A DNA stretch of 64,000 bases, taken from contig NZ_BMKW01000008.1 in the NCBI RefSeq assembly GCF_014644535.1, positions 184,679 through 248,678 on the forward strand. The letters run 5' to 3'. Positions 1 to 8,561 of this stretch are shown in pieces. This stretch comes from Neoroseomonas lacus. Its GTDB lineage: Bacteria > Pseudomonadota > Alphaproteobacteria > Acetobacterales > Acetobacteraceae. Made by a program: the position numbers and the translations under genes. Position 1 is the stretch's first letter; each line of letters starts with the position of its first letter. The notes under the pieces were generated by a model that saw nothing but the letters and a program-made list of their open reading frames with translations, made no database searches and had not been told where the DNA came from.

Positions 1-1
1 C

Positions 2-178
2 TCAACCCGCAGTCGGAAGCTGCCCATCCCGCACGACACCGCGCTGTATCGCCAGCGCCACCGCATCGAAATCATGTTCCGCAGGCTCAAGGATTGGCGC
101 CGCATCGCCATGCGCTACGACCGCTGCGCCCACACCTTCTTCAGCGCTATCACTCTCGCCGCCACCGTCATCTTCTAG
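2..178 (+). pseudogene. IS5-family transposase, C-terminal fragment
   Basis: This is the last 58 codons of a DDE transposase entering from the left edge of the window. The frame reads a typical IS5/IS427-type C-terminus: RHRIEIMFRRLKDWRRIAMR carries the invariant Glu of the DDE triad in the family context, and it is followed by DRCAHTFFSAITLAATVIF. In this family the end usually continues as FWL plus a few residues. Here the Trp codon position is an amber TAG (176-178), so the protein is slightly shortened or the copy has decayed. The rest of the element lies outside the window, so it cannot be judged intact or dead. It marks the left boundary of the eCIS locus and suggests past mobile-element activity there. 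Confidence 0.8.
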
Positions 179-774
179 CTCGGTCAATGAGTCCTGAGCC
201 TAGCTTTCAACGCTGCGGCAAGCGGCAAAGAAGGCGCCATTTGCTGTTATTTCCCTGTTTGCAGGGAATATCCCGTTCGACGGAGGCTGAGACGGGTTCG
301 CGCGGGACTGTGTCCACATCCATCAGAACCGCAGAACTCCATCGACTCCTGCCGCAAGCCCGGTTGTCGCCGGCTTCACCTCGACCCAACCCTGCGCCAC
401 CACCCGATACCAGCGTCACGAGGCTCCGATACGCGCCAAGGCGACGGATGCGGGCCGCTGCCATTCCGCCAAAAGCCTAGCAAGCCGAAGGTTTGCGCGT
501 CGCGCCGCAGGCGTGCCGCTGGCACGACGCGTCTGAGGGCCTGATGATCCGGACGCCAGCGGTCGAAGCACTCGGCCGTTGGCATGAGATACGGTCTTCG
601 CGCTTCCTACCACGCCGTCGCGCTGTCCGCGATCGACGCGAACCTTCGGCAACACACGTCGCCGGCAATCCTGGCATCCCGCCGGCCGTGCCACCTGGGT
701 CGCTACCGACCCACGCCCCCAACGCCGCCAATCGGTTGTGTTTACGAAATAAATGCAACCACTCATCGCGCCCG
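179..774. other. non-coding stretch, no gene recognised
   Basis: About 600 bases between the transposase fragment and the regulatory region of the eCIS operon. Several short overlapping open frames exist on both strands, but their translations are Arg/Pro-rich low-complexity sequence typical of shadow frames in GC-rich DNA, and none has a good ribosome-binding site or a recognisable motif. It may contain the remaining IS end or decayed sequence. The 3' part becomes locally AT-richer from about 735, consistent with a promoter region. Confidence 0.55.
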
Positions 775-794
775 CTGGGTCGCGGCGGACCCAG
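775..794. promoter_or_regulatory. inverted repeat, candidate upstream activator site
   Basis: Perfect 7-bp arms CTGGGTC (775-781) and GACCCAG (788-794) are separated by 6 bp. The dyad lies about 50-70 bp upstream of the -24 box at 845. Bacterial enhancer-binding proteins with a Fis-type HTH bind such dyads upstream of sigma-54 promoters. The assignment as binding site of the activator encoded at 32109-33194 is inference. Confidence 0.4.
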
Positions 795-844
795 TCTACG
801 GCGGCCGACCTGCTAACCTATTGAAAAAAAGCGCCAATCACACC

Positions 845-860
845 TGGCCCGACCCTTGCA
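845..860 (+). promoter_or_regulatory. sigma-54 (-24/-12) promoter of the eCIS operon
   Basis: The sequence TGGCCCG (845-851), four bases, then TTGCA (856-860) fits the sigma-54 consensus TGGCAYR-N4-TTGCW with one mismatch in the -24 box. The invariant GG and GC dinucleotides are exactly 10 bp apart. With C859 as -12, transcription would start near 871. The first gene then has a 14-nt leader containing GGAG (872-875). A sigma-54 activator is encoded at the far end of the same locus, which supports the call. Confidence 0.7.
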
Positions 861-884
861 GAACAAGTGGCGGAGATGCAGAGC

Positions 885-1160
885 ATGAGCGATACGCAAG
901 GCGAACTTACCCCCGCGATCCTCGCGGGCTGGATCATGGCCTATCTGTGCGCCCAGCCGGCCGCCTCCGACACGGTGCGCGGGGTGCGCGAATGGTGGCT
1001 CAGCCGCATCAGCCCACCGCCGCCCGATGAGGCCGTGCTCGCCATCCTAGAGGATCTCGCGCGCGCCGGCCTGGTGCTGCGCCAGGTCAATTCAGACCGC
1101 ACCGTGATGTGGTCGGCCGGCCCTGGCTTCCCGTGTCCTTCGCGCGATGCGGCGCGGTAG
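885..1160 (+). CDS. small protein, first gene of eCIS operon (possible winged helix)
   Basis: A 91-residue protein of unknown function that opens the operon. The ATG at 885 is preferred because GGAG lies at 872-875, 9 bp upstream. A GTG at 867 in the same frame would precede the predicted sigma-54 transcription start near 871. The alternating helical pattern (ILAGWIMAYL..., VREWWLSRI, EAVLAILEDLARAGLVLRQV) followed by a short beta-like RTVMWSAG resembles a small winged-helix fold with a wing at the C-terminus, but no family was recognised and DNA binding is a guess. It is followed after 12 bp by the Pvc16-like gene, so it is very likely cotranscribed with the injection system. Confidence 0.65.
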   Translation: MSDTQGELTPAILAGWIMAYLCAQPAASDTVRGVREWWLSRISPPPPDEAVLAILEDLARAGLVLRQVNSDRTVMWSAGPGFPCPSRDAAR

Positions 1161-1172
1161 GGGCGCCCAGCC

Positions 1173-1802
1173 ATGAGCACCGCCCTCCTCGCCGCCAGCC
1201 GGACCCTGCAGGGGCTGCTGCTGGCCGAGCTGCAGGCCGACCCCGTGCTCCAGCTGCTGTTCCCGCCGCTCGGCCCCTCGGTGGTCTCGATCGCGACCCC
1301 CGACGGTATGGTGGCGCAGGATCTGACCGGCGTTTCGGTCTGGCTCTACCGGGTGGCGCGGGACGAGCAGCGGCTCAACCAGCCGCCGCTCCGCCTGCCC
1401 CCCGACCGGCTGCGGCCACCGCCCCTGCCGCTGCGCCTGCACTACCTGATGACACCCGTCATGCGCAGCGCGGCCGGGGACCCGGCGCCGGAGACCGACC
1501 AGCACGTCCTCGGCGCTATCCTGCGCACCTTCCACAGCCGGCCGCTGCTGAGCGGCGCCTTCCTCGCCGGCACGCTGGCCGGCACGGACCGGGAACTCGC
1601 GGTTCGCCTGGAAAGCCCGGGCCTCGAGGAGATCGCCCGCGTCTGGGACACGCTGGAACAGCCCTACCGCACCAGCCTTTGCTACGAGGTCGGCCTCGTC
1701 GAGGTGGAATCGACACGGCTCGACGAACGCGGCCCGCCGGTGCTCGAATCCTGGCCGCGCCTCGGCCAGGCGACGCAGGCCACGGCGGGGGCAGGGACAT
1801 GA
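1173..1802 (+). CDS. eCIS cap/terminator protein, Pvc16-type (DUF4255)
   Basis: A 209-aa protein with the features of the DUF4255/Pvc16_N family. It has an N-terminal helix (TALLAASRTLQGLLLAEL), the VSIATPDGM strand region, the WLYRVARDEQRLNQ segment near residues 55-68, and LHYLMTPVM, which matches the 'YYLLTP' element typical of tail-terminator proteins of R-pyocin, Afp and PVC machines. In those machines the hexameric cap ends tube and sheath polymerisation at the distal tip. PVC-type loci place this gene last; here it stands near the front, as in other non-PVC eCIS layouts. Start ATG 1173 follows AGGGG. Its stop overlaps the next start (ATGA at 1799-1802). Confidence 0.85.
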   Translation: MSTALLAASRTLQGLLLAELQADPVLQLLFPPLGPSVVSIATPDGMVAQDLTGVSVWLYRVARDEQRLNQPPLRLPPDRLRPPPLPLRLHYLMTPVMRSAAGDPAPETDQHVLGAILRTFHSRPLLSGAFLAGTLAGTDRELAVRLESPGLEEIARVWDTLEQPYRTSLCYEVGLVEVESTRLDERGPPVLESWPRLGQATQATAGAGT

Positions 1803-2965
1803 GCATCGCCCCGCAGATCGTCGAGGTGGATGGCCGGCGCTGGCGCCTGCTGCCCGAGTCCTCGCCGCTGCCACAGGCGGCCCGCGTACAGGCGCTTGCC
1901 CGCGCGCAACTGATCGACGAATTGACCGGCGAACCCCCGCCGGGGCGCGCCATGGTCGTCAGCCGCACGCCCGGCGCTCGCTCGGCCGCGGGTGAGGGTG
2001 GGCATATCGGGTTGAGCGGGCGCCCGGCGACGCTGTTCCCGGCCGCCTGGCCGCTGGTGCCGCCGTTCCCGCGCTTGGCGCTCGAGGCGAGGTTGCCGGC
2101 ATTCCTGCCCGTCACGCTCGCCACCGACCTGGTCGCGCAGCCCGCCTGGCCGGACGCCTTTCTCCTGCACGACTTCCTCCAGGTCGCGCTGCACCGCCAG
2201 CCGACGCTGCTGAGCGGACGTGTCGCATCCCGGACCACCGGCCCGGTGGCCGGCGCCGCCGTCGAGGTCACAGAGATCTGGACGAGCTTCGCCGCCATCG
2301 GCCTGGCCGGCCTCGCACCGAATGCCCTCAGCCTCCGCGCGGGCCTCTATGCCGACCGTCCCGCCGGTGCGGCGCTGCGGCGGCGCACCCTGACGCTCCA
2401 GGCGCCGGTCAGGACCCTCCTGCGGCATGCCCATGCGGGTGAGACCGCGATCCGCCTGTCGGATCGGCAGGGCCTGATCCTCAACCGTCCGCTGGCGATC
2501 GAGCCCGGCGATCCGGAGCGGGAGGAGTACATCCTCATCGCCGCGATCGACACGGGCGCGGCCGCCGACCTGCCGGCCGAGGTGACGCTCGCCCATCCCC
2601 TCGCCCGCGCCCATGACGCCGGGACCACCGTGCAGCGGACGACATTCGCCGCCCCCGGTCCGGCCAATGCGATCACGCGCGCCGCGCGCCGCGGCGATCT
2701 CAGCCTGTTCGCGAACGGCTTGAACGGCATCGCGCCGGCCACCCCGACCATCGAGGTCACCGGCGGCGGCGTACCGGCGGAATACCACGGCATCGCGCCA
2801 TGGCGGACGACCTCCGATGCCGAGGGCGCCTTCCGTCTGCCGCCCATACATCGCGTCGCGCATCTGCGGCTGCGTGCCTCCGGCGGCGGCCAGCCCGTCC
2901 CGGCCGAGATCATCGTCAGCCTGACCAGCCCCGGCGAAGCGGCCGCCGACCTCCTCTTTCCGTAG
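1799..2965 (+). CDS. eCIS-associated carboxypeptidase-regulatory-like protein
   Basis: A 388-aa protein translated from the ATGA overlap with the cap gene. A first Ig-like or carboxypeptidase-regulatory-like strand set is visible at about residues 137-165 (LLSGRVASRTTGPVAGAAVEV) and a second at about 325-365 (TTSDAEGAFRLPPI, LRLRASGG), the usual 'T-D-x-x-G-x-F-x-L-P' signature. Between them, residues about 203-280 hold a beta-rich module (GETAIRLSDRQGL ... EEYILIAAI ... VTLAHPLARAH) that also occurs in tandem in the sheath encoded next. No catalytic residues are evident. A structural or surface-decorating role on the sheath or cap is inferred from the shared module and from gene order. Confidence 0.7.
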   Translation: MSIAPQIVEVDGRRWRLLPESSPLPQAARVQALARAQLIDELTGEPPPGRAMVVSRTPGARSAAGEGGHIGLSGRPATLFPAAWPLVPPFPRLALEARLPAFLPVTLATDLVAQPAWPDAFLLHDFLQVALHRQPTLLSGRVASRTTGPVAGAAVEVTEIWTSFAAIGLAGLAPNALSLRAGLYADRPAGAALRRRTLTLQAPVRTLLRHAHAGETAIRLSDRQGLILNRPLAIEPGDPEREEYILIAAIDTGAAADLPAEVTLAHPLARAHDAGTTVQRTTFAAPGPANAITRAARRGDLSLFANGLNGIAPATPTIEVTGGGVPAEYHGIAPWRTTSDAEGAFRLPPIHRVAHLRLRASGGGQPVPAEIIVSLTSPGEAAADLLFP

Positions 2966-2976
2966 GGAGACGCTCC

Positions 2977-5900
2977 ATGCCCGAGTATTTGAGTCCCGGC
3001 GTGTATGTGGAGGAAATCGACACCGGGCCGAAGCCCATCGAAGGGGTGAGCACCTCCACCGCCGGGATGGTCGGCGTGACCGAGCGTGGGCCCGTCAACG
3101 TGCCCATCCTGCTCACCAGCGCGGGCGAATACGACCGCTGGTTCGGCGGCATCCTGCCGATCGGCGACTTCACCGATCCGGCCGATCCCGATCGCGCCCA
3201 TTGCTACCTGCCGCACGCCGTCCAGGGCTTCTTCACCAATGGCGGCAAGCGCGCCTATGTGGTCCGCGTCGCCGCCGACGAAGCCCAGCGCGCCCAGGGT
3301 TCCTTGTTCGACCGTGCGGAGCCCAACGACGCGAACAGCGTCCTGCTGCGCCGCGCCGGCCAGGGTGAGGGAAGCGCCGGCACGCCGCTGCTCTATGTGC
3401 TTGACCGGACCAATGTGAATGCGGGCGACACGCTCCGCGTCGGCGACGGCAGCCGCGCCGAGTACCGCGCGCTGTTCAACCCACCATTCCCGGCCGCCGC
3501 CACCGCCGCGCATCTCGCGCTGGGCGCGCCGCTGCTGCGCTCCCATGCCGCCGGGCCGAACATGGTGCGCATCAGCGCGGCGGGGGCGCCGATCGGCGCG
3601 GCGACGCTGTCGAATGCTGCGGCCGCGGGCGATACGGCCATCGTCATCGACACCGCCGTGAACCTCGCGGCGCAGGGCCTGCCCTTCCTGGTGCAACTCA
3701 GCGCGGGTGGCGTGACGCATATCGCCGCCGTGCGCGAGGCACCGGTGAATGTCGGGGTGAACCTGTTCCGCACCGTGCTCAACGACCCCTTGCCGCAGGC
3801 CTATGACGCGGCGGCGGCAACCGCGGTGACGCTGCTGCCCTCGGGCGGCGCAGGCAACCGGGCGCTGGATGTCGCGGCGGCCCCTGGCGACGCGCTCGCC
3901 TTCATCATCACCCCCCCGGCGCTGCCGGCGGGCGACGTCATCGAATTCGAGCAGGGCAGCGCCAGTCACGAGGTCCGGCTGCGTGGCACGCTCTCGAACC
4001 TCACGCTGCGGCGGCCGCTGCCGGCCGCATCCGGGCCGGGCACGCGGCTCGACCATGTGACCCTCGCCGATGACGGCGCGATCGCCGCGAAGGCGCTGAC
4101 GGCCATCGGCACGGCCGGGACGCGGGTGCTGGCGCTCAATGACCGCGTCGGGCTCGCGGTGGGGCAGGTCGTGCGCGTCGGCGCCGGGCCGACCGAGGAG
4201 TTCAACATCATCGTCGCCATCCCCGGCGAGCGCGGCGCGGCGCCTGATGCCGGCAACGTCACGCTGGCCCATGGCATCAGCGCGGAGCAGCCCTTGGGTG
4301 CGGCGGTCGCAGCGCAGGTCGCACCTGCCTTCCCGGTCGGCGGACGCCAGGCGACGCGCAGCGTCCTCGCCGCCGCGGCGGGCGCGATGGATCTCGTCGT
4401 CGCGGCGGGGCAGGGCTATGCGGCGGCCGATGGCGTGCGCCTCACCACGCCGGACGGGCTGGTGAGCTACAACCGGGTCGGCGCCAATGCCGCCCCGGCC
4501 AATGCGGGCCAGGTGCAGCTCACCGGCGCGCTCGACCGCACCCATGAGATGGGTGAACCGGTCGCGGAGCGCCGCGCGCTTCTCACCGTGCAGGCGCTAG
4601 ATGTCGGCGCCTGGGGCAACCGACTACTCCTCTCGGTCGAGGACGAGCCCACCGGCCTCGCCGCCTCCGCCCGCACGACGCTGCTGACGCCGCCCCTGCA
4701 GATGCGCCTCACCAGCCTGACCGGCATCGAGGCCGGCACGCTGTTGCGGGTGACCAACCCGGGCAGCGGTAACCAGGTCCTGCTGAAGGTCCGCAGCACC
4801 AACACATCCAACGCTAGCGTCACGCTGGATGGGCCGGGCCTTGATGCGGTGGCACTCGCCGCGCTCGGCCCGATCGGCGGGCCGCTCGACATCGGCAGCG
4901 TCGAGTTCCGCATCACCGTGCGGCTGCTGCGGCGCCCGGATGCCGCGGTGCCGTCGCGCAACACCCAGGTCATCGCCACCGAGGTGTTCCGGCATCTCTC
5001 GCTCGATCACCGGCATAGTCGCTATGCGCCCTCGGTCATCGGTGACATCAATGGCGACCTGCGCCTGGAGGACGGCCGGCCGGAGGGCGAATCCGCCTAT
5101 GTGCGACTGACCGACACGGCGGCGAACCTCGCCGCGACCGAAGCCATCCGCCCCGGCCCCGAGACGCTGGTGGACCCGCTGCCGACCGGGCAGACGCAGC
5201 CCGCGCGGCACGCGCTGGCCAATGGCGATGACAGCGTCGCGACGCTGACCGACCTGACCTATATCGGCCAGGACGATCCCGAGCCGGCCGACCGCACCGG
5301 GCTGAACGCGCTGCGCAACATCCAGCAGATCAGCCTCGTCGCCATCCCGGGCCAGGCGAGCGCACAACTCCATGCCGAGCTGATCGCCCATTGCGAGTTG
5401 ATGCGCTACCGCTTCGCCGTGCTCGACGGGCGCACGTCGGAGGACAGCCTCGCCGACATCCAGGCGCAGCGCCAGGCCTTCGATACGAAATACGCGGCGC
5501 TCTACTACCCGTGGCTCACCCTGCCGGACCCGATGCCGGACAACCTCGCCATCCTCCGCGATTTCGCGCTGCCGCCATCGGGCCATGTGCTCGGCATCTA
5601 CGCGCGCACCGATGAGGATCGCGGCGTCCACAAGGCGCCCGCCAACGAGGTGGTGCGCGGCATCACCGGCCTTACGCGCAACCTCAGCAAGGGCGAGCAC
5701 GACATCCTCAACCCAAGCCCGGTGAACATCAACGTCATCCGCGACTTCCGGGTGGATGGGCGCGGCATCCGGGTCTGGGGCGCGCGCTGCATCACCTCGG
5801 ATTCCGACCACAAATACGTGCCCGTGCGGCGGCTGCTGATCTTCCTCGAACGCTCGATCGACCTCGGCCTGCAATGGGTGGTCTTCGAGCCGAATTCCGA

Positions 5901-6141
5901 GGCGCTGTGGGCACGCGTGCGGCGCACCGTGGCTAACTTCCTCACCGATGTGTGGCGGTCGGGCGCGCTCGAGGGAACCAAGGCGGAGGAAGCCTTCTTC
6001 GTCAAATGCGACCGCACGACGATGACGCAGACCGACATCGACAATGGCCGGCTGATCTGCGTGATCGGCGTGGCCCCGGTCAAGCCTGCCGAGTTCGTCA
6101 TCATCCGCATCGGCCTCTTCACCGCGCACGGCGAAGAGTGA
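2977..6141 (+). CDS. tail sheath protein 1, giant modular form
   Basis: A contractile sheath subunit of 1054 aa; PVC/Afp sheaths are roughly 350-480 aa. Residues 1-100 carry the canonical start (MPEYLSPGVYVEEI, GMVGVTERGP, FFTNGGKRAYVVRV). The core resumes around residues 533-560 (LTVQALDVGAWGNRLLLSV), and the C-terminal sheath domain occupies roughly 680-1054, including AALYYPWLTLPDP, VPPSGH-like LPPSGHVLGIYARTDEDRG, YVPVRRLLIFLERSI, WVVFEPN and an FVIIRIGLF end. Residues about 137-645 contain six degenerate copies of a roughly 60-75-aa beta-rich module. The start ATG 2977 follows TAGGGA; longer upstream frame extensions overlap the preceding gene and are not credible. It is paired with the tube gene directly downstream. 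Confidence 0.93.
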   Translation: MPEYLSPGVYVEEIDTGPKPIEGVSTSTAGMVGVTERGPVNVPILLTSAGEYDRWFGGILPIGDFTDPADPDRAHCYLPHAVQGFFTNGGKRAYVVRVAADEAQRAQGSLFDRAEPNDANSVLLRRAGQGEGSAGTPLLYVLDRTNVNAGDTLRVGDGSRAEYRALFNPPFPAAATAAHLALGAPLLRSHAAGPNMVRISAAGAPIGAATLSNAAAAGDTAIVIDTAVNLAAQGLPFLVQLSAGGVTHIAAVREAPVNVGVNLFRTVLNDPLPQAYDAAAATAVTLLPSGGAGNRALDVAAAPGDALAFIITPPALPAGDVIEFEQGSASHEVRLRGTLSNLTLRRPLPAASGPGTRLDHVTLADDGAIAAKALTAIGTAGTRVLALNDRVGLAVGQVVRVGAGPTEEFNIIVAIPGERGAAPDAGNVTLAHGISAEQPLGAAVAAQVAPAFPVGGRQATRSVLAAAAGAMDLVVAAGQGYAAADGVRLTTPDGLVSYNRVGANAAPANAGQVQLTGALDRTHEMGEPVAERRALLTVQALDVGAWGNRLLLSVEDEPTGLAASARTTLLTPPLQMRLTSLTGIEAGTLLRVTNPGSGNQVLLKVRSTNTSNASVTLDGPGLDAVALAALGPIGGPLDIGSVEFRITVRLLRRPDAAVPSRNTQVIATEVFRHLSLDHRHSRYAPSVIGDINGDLRLEDGRPEGESAYVRLTDTAANLAATEAIRPGPETLVDPLPTGQTQPARHALANGDDSVATLTDLTYIGQDDPEPADRTGLNALRNIQQISLVAIPGQASAQLHAELIAHCELMRYRFAVLDGRTSEDSLADIQAQRQAFDTKYAALYYPWLTLPDPMPDNLAILRDFALPPSGHVLGIYARTDEDRGVHKAPANEVVRGITGLTRNLSKGEHDILNPSPVNINVIRDFRVDGRGIRVWGARCITSDSDHKYVPVRRLLIFLERSIDLGLQWVVFEPNSEALWARVRRTVANFLTDVWRSGALEGTKAEEAFFVKCDRTTMTQTDIDNGRLICVIGVAPVKPAEFVIIRIGLFTAHGEE

Positions 6142-6166
6142 TCGGCAATCGGGAGGAGGCACCACG

Positions 6167-6607
6167 ATGCCCACGGCTGAACGCAACGACCCCTACCGCG
6201 CCCACAATTTCCGCATCGAGATCGACGGGCTGACCGTCGGCGCCTTCTCCGAGGTCTCCGGCTTGGTGGCGGATGGCGATGCCGCCGACTACCGCGAAGG
6301 CACGGACCGGGTGAACTCGGTACGGAAGCTGCCGTCGCTGCGCAAATACCCGAATATTACCTTCAAGCGCGGCTACACGCAGAACCGGGAACTCTGGTCC
6401 TGGTACCGCAACATCGCGAACGGCCTCGCCGACCGGCGCAACGGCGCGATCATCCTGATGGATGAGGCGCGCAACGACGTGCTGCGTTGGAACTTCGTCA
6501 ACGCCTGGCCGAACAAGATCGAAGGCCCGTCGCTCAACGCCAGCAACAACGAGGTCGCGATGGAGAGCATGGAACTCGTCCACGAAGGCCTGGAAATCGA
6601 GCTGTAG
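6167..6607 (+). CDS. tail tube protein 1 (gp19/Pvc1-like)
   Basis: A 146-aa inner-tube subunit. It shows the family hallmarks: DPYRAHNFRIEIDGLTVGAFSEVSGL at the N-terminus, a central ITFKRGYTQNRELWSWYRNI and a C-terminal LNASNNEVAMESMELVHEGLEIEL. The subunit forms hexameric rings that stack into the rigid tube inside the sheath. GAGGAGG precedes ATG 6167 with good spacing. The size agrees with the family (about 145-150 aa). It sits between the two sheath genes, one base before the second sheath start, so sheath and tube expression are tightly linked. Confidence 0.95.
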   Translation: MPTAERNDPYRAHNFRIEIDGLTVGAFSEVSGLVADGDAADYREGTDRVNSVRKLPSLRKYPNITFKRGYTQNRELWSWYRNIANGLADRRNGAIILMDEARNDVLRWNFVNAWPNKIEGPSLNASNNEVAMESMELVHEGLEIEL

Positions 6608-6608
6608 C

Positions 6609-8561
6609 ATGGCCGGCCGCCCCGACACGCCCGGCGTCTATCTGATGCGCGACGACCGCGCCGCGCATGGCGTCGTGGTCCTGCGCACGGATGTGACGGG
6701 CTTCGTGGGGCTGGCCGAACGCGGGCCGCTGTGCCGCCCCGTGCGCATCGAGACCTTCCGGCAGTTCGAGGCGGTGTTCGGTGGCTTCATCGGCTCCGGC
6801 TACCTCGCCTATGCGGTGCGGGCCTTTTTCGAGAATGGCGGGCGCACCTGCCTCGCGGTGCGCGTCGCCTCGCCGGATCCCGAACTGGGCGCGGCCGCAG
6901 CGAGTGTCGCGCTGCGCGACACGGGCGGCGCGGAGGTCCTGCGCCTGTCCGCCAGTGCGCCGGGCGTCTGGGGGGAGGGGCTCGCTGTCACCGTCAATCC
7001 GGCCTGGCGCGCCGAGACCGTCGCGACCGACCCGCCGCTGTTTGCCGAATGGCTGACCGTGGCGCGGACCGAGGGCTTTGCCGCGGGCGACCTGCTAGCC
7101 CTGTCCCAGCCGGGCGCGGCCCCGCAGTTTCGCTTGCTGCGCCTCGTGGAGCCTGGCCTGCGGCGGCTGCATTTCGTCCATCCGGACCCCGCCGCACGCT
7201 GGCCGACCGACGCCGCCGTGGCCGGCTTGCTGTCCAGCCTGCCCGTGCGCATCGAGACGCTGGAATACGACATCGCCGTGCGCCGCAACGGCATGCCCGC
7301 CGCGCTCCACACGCGCCTCAGCCTGAGCCCGCGCCATCCGCGCTTCATCGGCGCCATCCTGCGCGCCGAGCAACCCGACGACCAGGGACGCCTGGCAGCG
7401 GTGCCACCCCTCGTCATCGCTCAACTCGCCGAAACGGCCGCGACGGCCACGCCCCAGCCGCTCGACGTGACCGCGGGGGAGCCGCTCGCCCTGCGCGGCG
7501 GGCGCGACGGCCTCGGCGGATTGACGGCCGCGGAATTCATCGAGGGCCTCGATGCATTGGAGCCGGTGCGCGATCTCTCGATCCTCGCGGTGCCCGACAT
7601 CCACATCCAGCCGGCCCGGCGCCTGCGCCTGCCCTATGCGTCCCCGGTCACCGATCCCTGCGCGCCATGCCCGCAGCCGGCCGCGCCCGCCGCGCCGATC
7701 CCGCCGCCGGAGGAAGACCTGCCGCCGCTCTTCAGCCTCGCCGCGATCGAGCAGGTCCAGGCGGCGATGCTGGAGCAATGCGAGCGCCTGCGCGACCGCG
7801 TCGCGCTGCTCGACCCGCCCTACACGACGATCCGCGACGATGCGCTCGGCATCGGTGGCCTACAGGCTTGGCGCAGCCGCTTCGACAGCGCCTTCGGCGC
7901 GCTCTATGCACCCTGGCTCGCGGTGCCCGACCCGCTGCGCACCGCGCCCACCCGCCTCGTGCCACCCAGTGGCCATGTGGCGGGACAGCTGGCGGCGACC
8001 GACCTCGCCGCCGGGCCGCATCGCGCGGCGGCCAATGTCCCACTCGTCTGGGTGCAGCGACCGAGCCTCGACATCGACCCGGTGCGCCACGGACTGCTCA
8101 ACAGCGAGGGCGTCAACATCATCACCGCGCGCGACGGCCGCGCATTGCGCATCCTCGGCGCGCGCACGATGTCGAGCGACCCCGCCTGGCGTTTCTTCCC
8201 GGTGCGCCGCTTCATCTGCATGCTGCGCCGCGCGCTGGACGCAGCGACCCAATGGGCGGTCTTTGAGCCCAACGACGACGAGACGCGCGGCCTGCTGACG
8301 CAGACCATCGGCATCTTCCTCGAATCCCTGCGCGAAGGCGGCGCCCTGGCCGGCGCGCGGCCTGTCGAGAGCTACCGGGTGCGCTGCGACGAGACCAACA
8401 ACCCGCCCACCGGGCGCGCCCGCGGTGAACTCGTCATCGACATCGCCGTCGCCCCGGCCGTGCCATTCGAATTCATCCTGCTGCGGCTGGGCCGCATCGA
8501 CCAGGCCTTCGAACTGACCGAGCAGGGCCGCCTGTCCGACGACATGCTGGGAGCAGCCTGA
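6609..8561 (+). CDS. tail sheath protein 2
   Basis: A second sheath subunit of 650 aa. The N-terminus (RPDTPGVYLMRDD, VTGFVGLAERGPL, AVRAFFENGGRTCLAVRV) and C-terminal domain (FGALYAPWLAVPDPL, VPPSGHVAGQLAATDLAAGPHRA, FFPVRRFICMLRRALD, WAVFEPNDDETRG) are typical of contractile sheaths. It keeps only one copy of the extra beta module (about residues 145-200) and has a Pro-rich loop near 350-372 (CPQPAAPAAPIPPPEEDLPP). PVC and Afp also encode more than one sheath paralogue, used at different heights of the particle; which one forms the bulk sheath here cannot be told from sequence. ATG 6609 is 1 bp after the tube stop. Confidence 0.92.
   Translation: MAGRPDTPGVYLMRDDRAAHGVVVLRTDVTGFVGLAERGPLCRPVRIETFRQFEAVFGGFIGSGYLAYAVRAFFENGGRTCLAVRVASPDPELGAAAASVALRDTGGAEVLRLSASAPGVWGEGLAVTVNPAWRAETVATDPPLFAEWLTVARTEGFAAGDLLALSQPGAAPQFRLLRLVEPGLRRLHFVHPDPAARWPTDAAVAGLLSSLPVRIETLEYDIAVRRNGMPAALHTRLSLSPRHPRFIGAILRAEQPDDQGRLAAVPPLVIAQLAETAATATPQPLDVTAGEPLALRGGRDGLGGLTAAEFIEGLDALEPVRDLSILAVPDIHIQPARRLRLPYASPVTDPCAPCPQPAAPAAPIPPPEEDLPPLFSLAAIEQVQAAMLEQCERLRDRVALLDPPYTTIRDDALGIGGLQAWRSRFDSAFGALYAPWLAVPDPLRTAPTRLVPPSGHVAGQLAATDLAAGPHRAAANVPLVWVQRPSLDIDPVRHGLLNSEGVNIITARDGRALRILGARTMSSDPAWRFFPVRRFICMLRRALDAATQWAVFEPNDDETRGLLTQTIGIFLESLREGGALAGARPVESYRVRCDETNNPPTGRARGELVIDIAVAPAVPFEFILLRLGRIDQAFELTEQGRLSDDMLGAA

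Noticed and set aside
867-884. Longer start (GTG 867) for the first operon gene
   Set aside because: It lies upstream of the transcription start predicted from the -12 element (about 871), and the GGAG at 872-875 fits ATG 885.
94-1030. Several overlapping open frames of 70-150 codons left of the eCIS operon
   Set aside because: They have low-complexity Arg/Pro/Ala translations, no ribosome-binding sites and no family resemblance, and they disagree with the sigma-54 promoter position.
2800-2976. Extended N-terminus of sheath 1
   Set aside because: The extension overlaps the preceding gene in another frame, and ATG 2977 with TAGGGA upstream gives the canonical sheath start PEYLSPGVYVEE.
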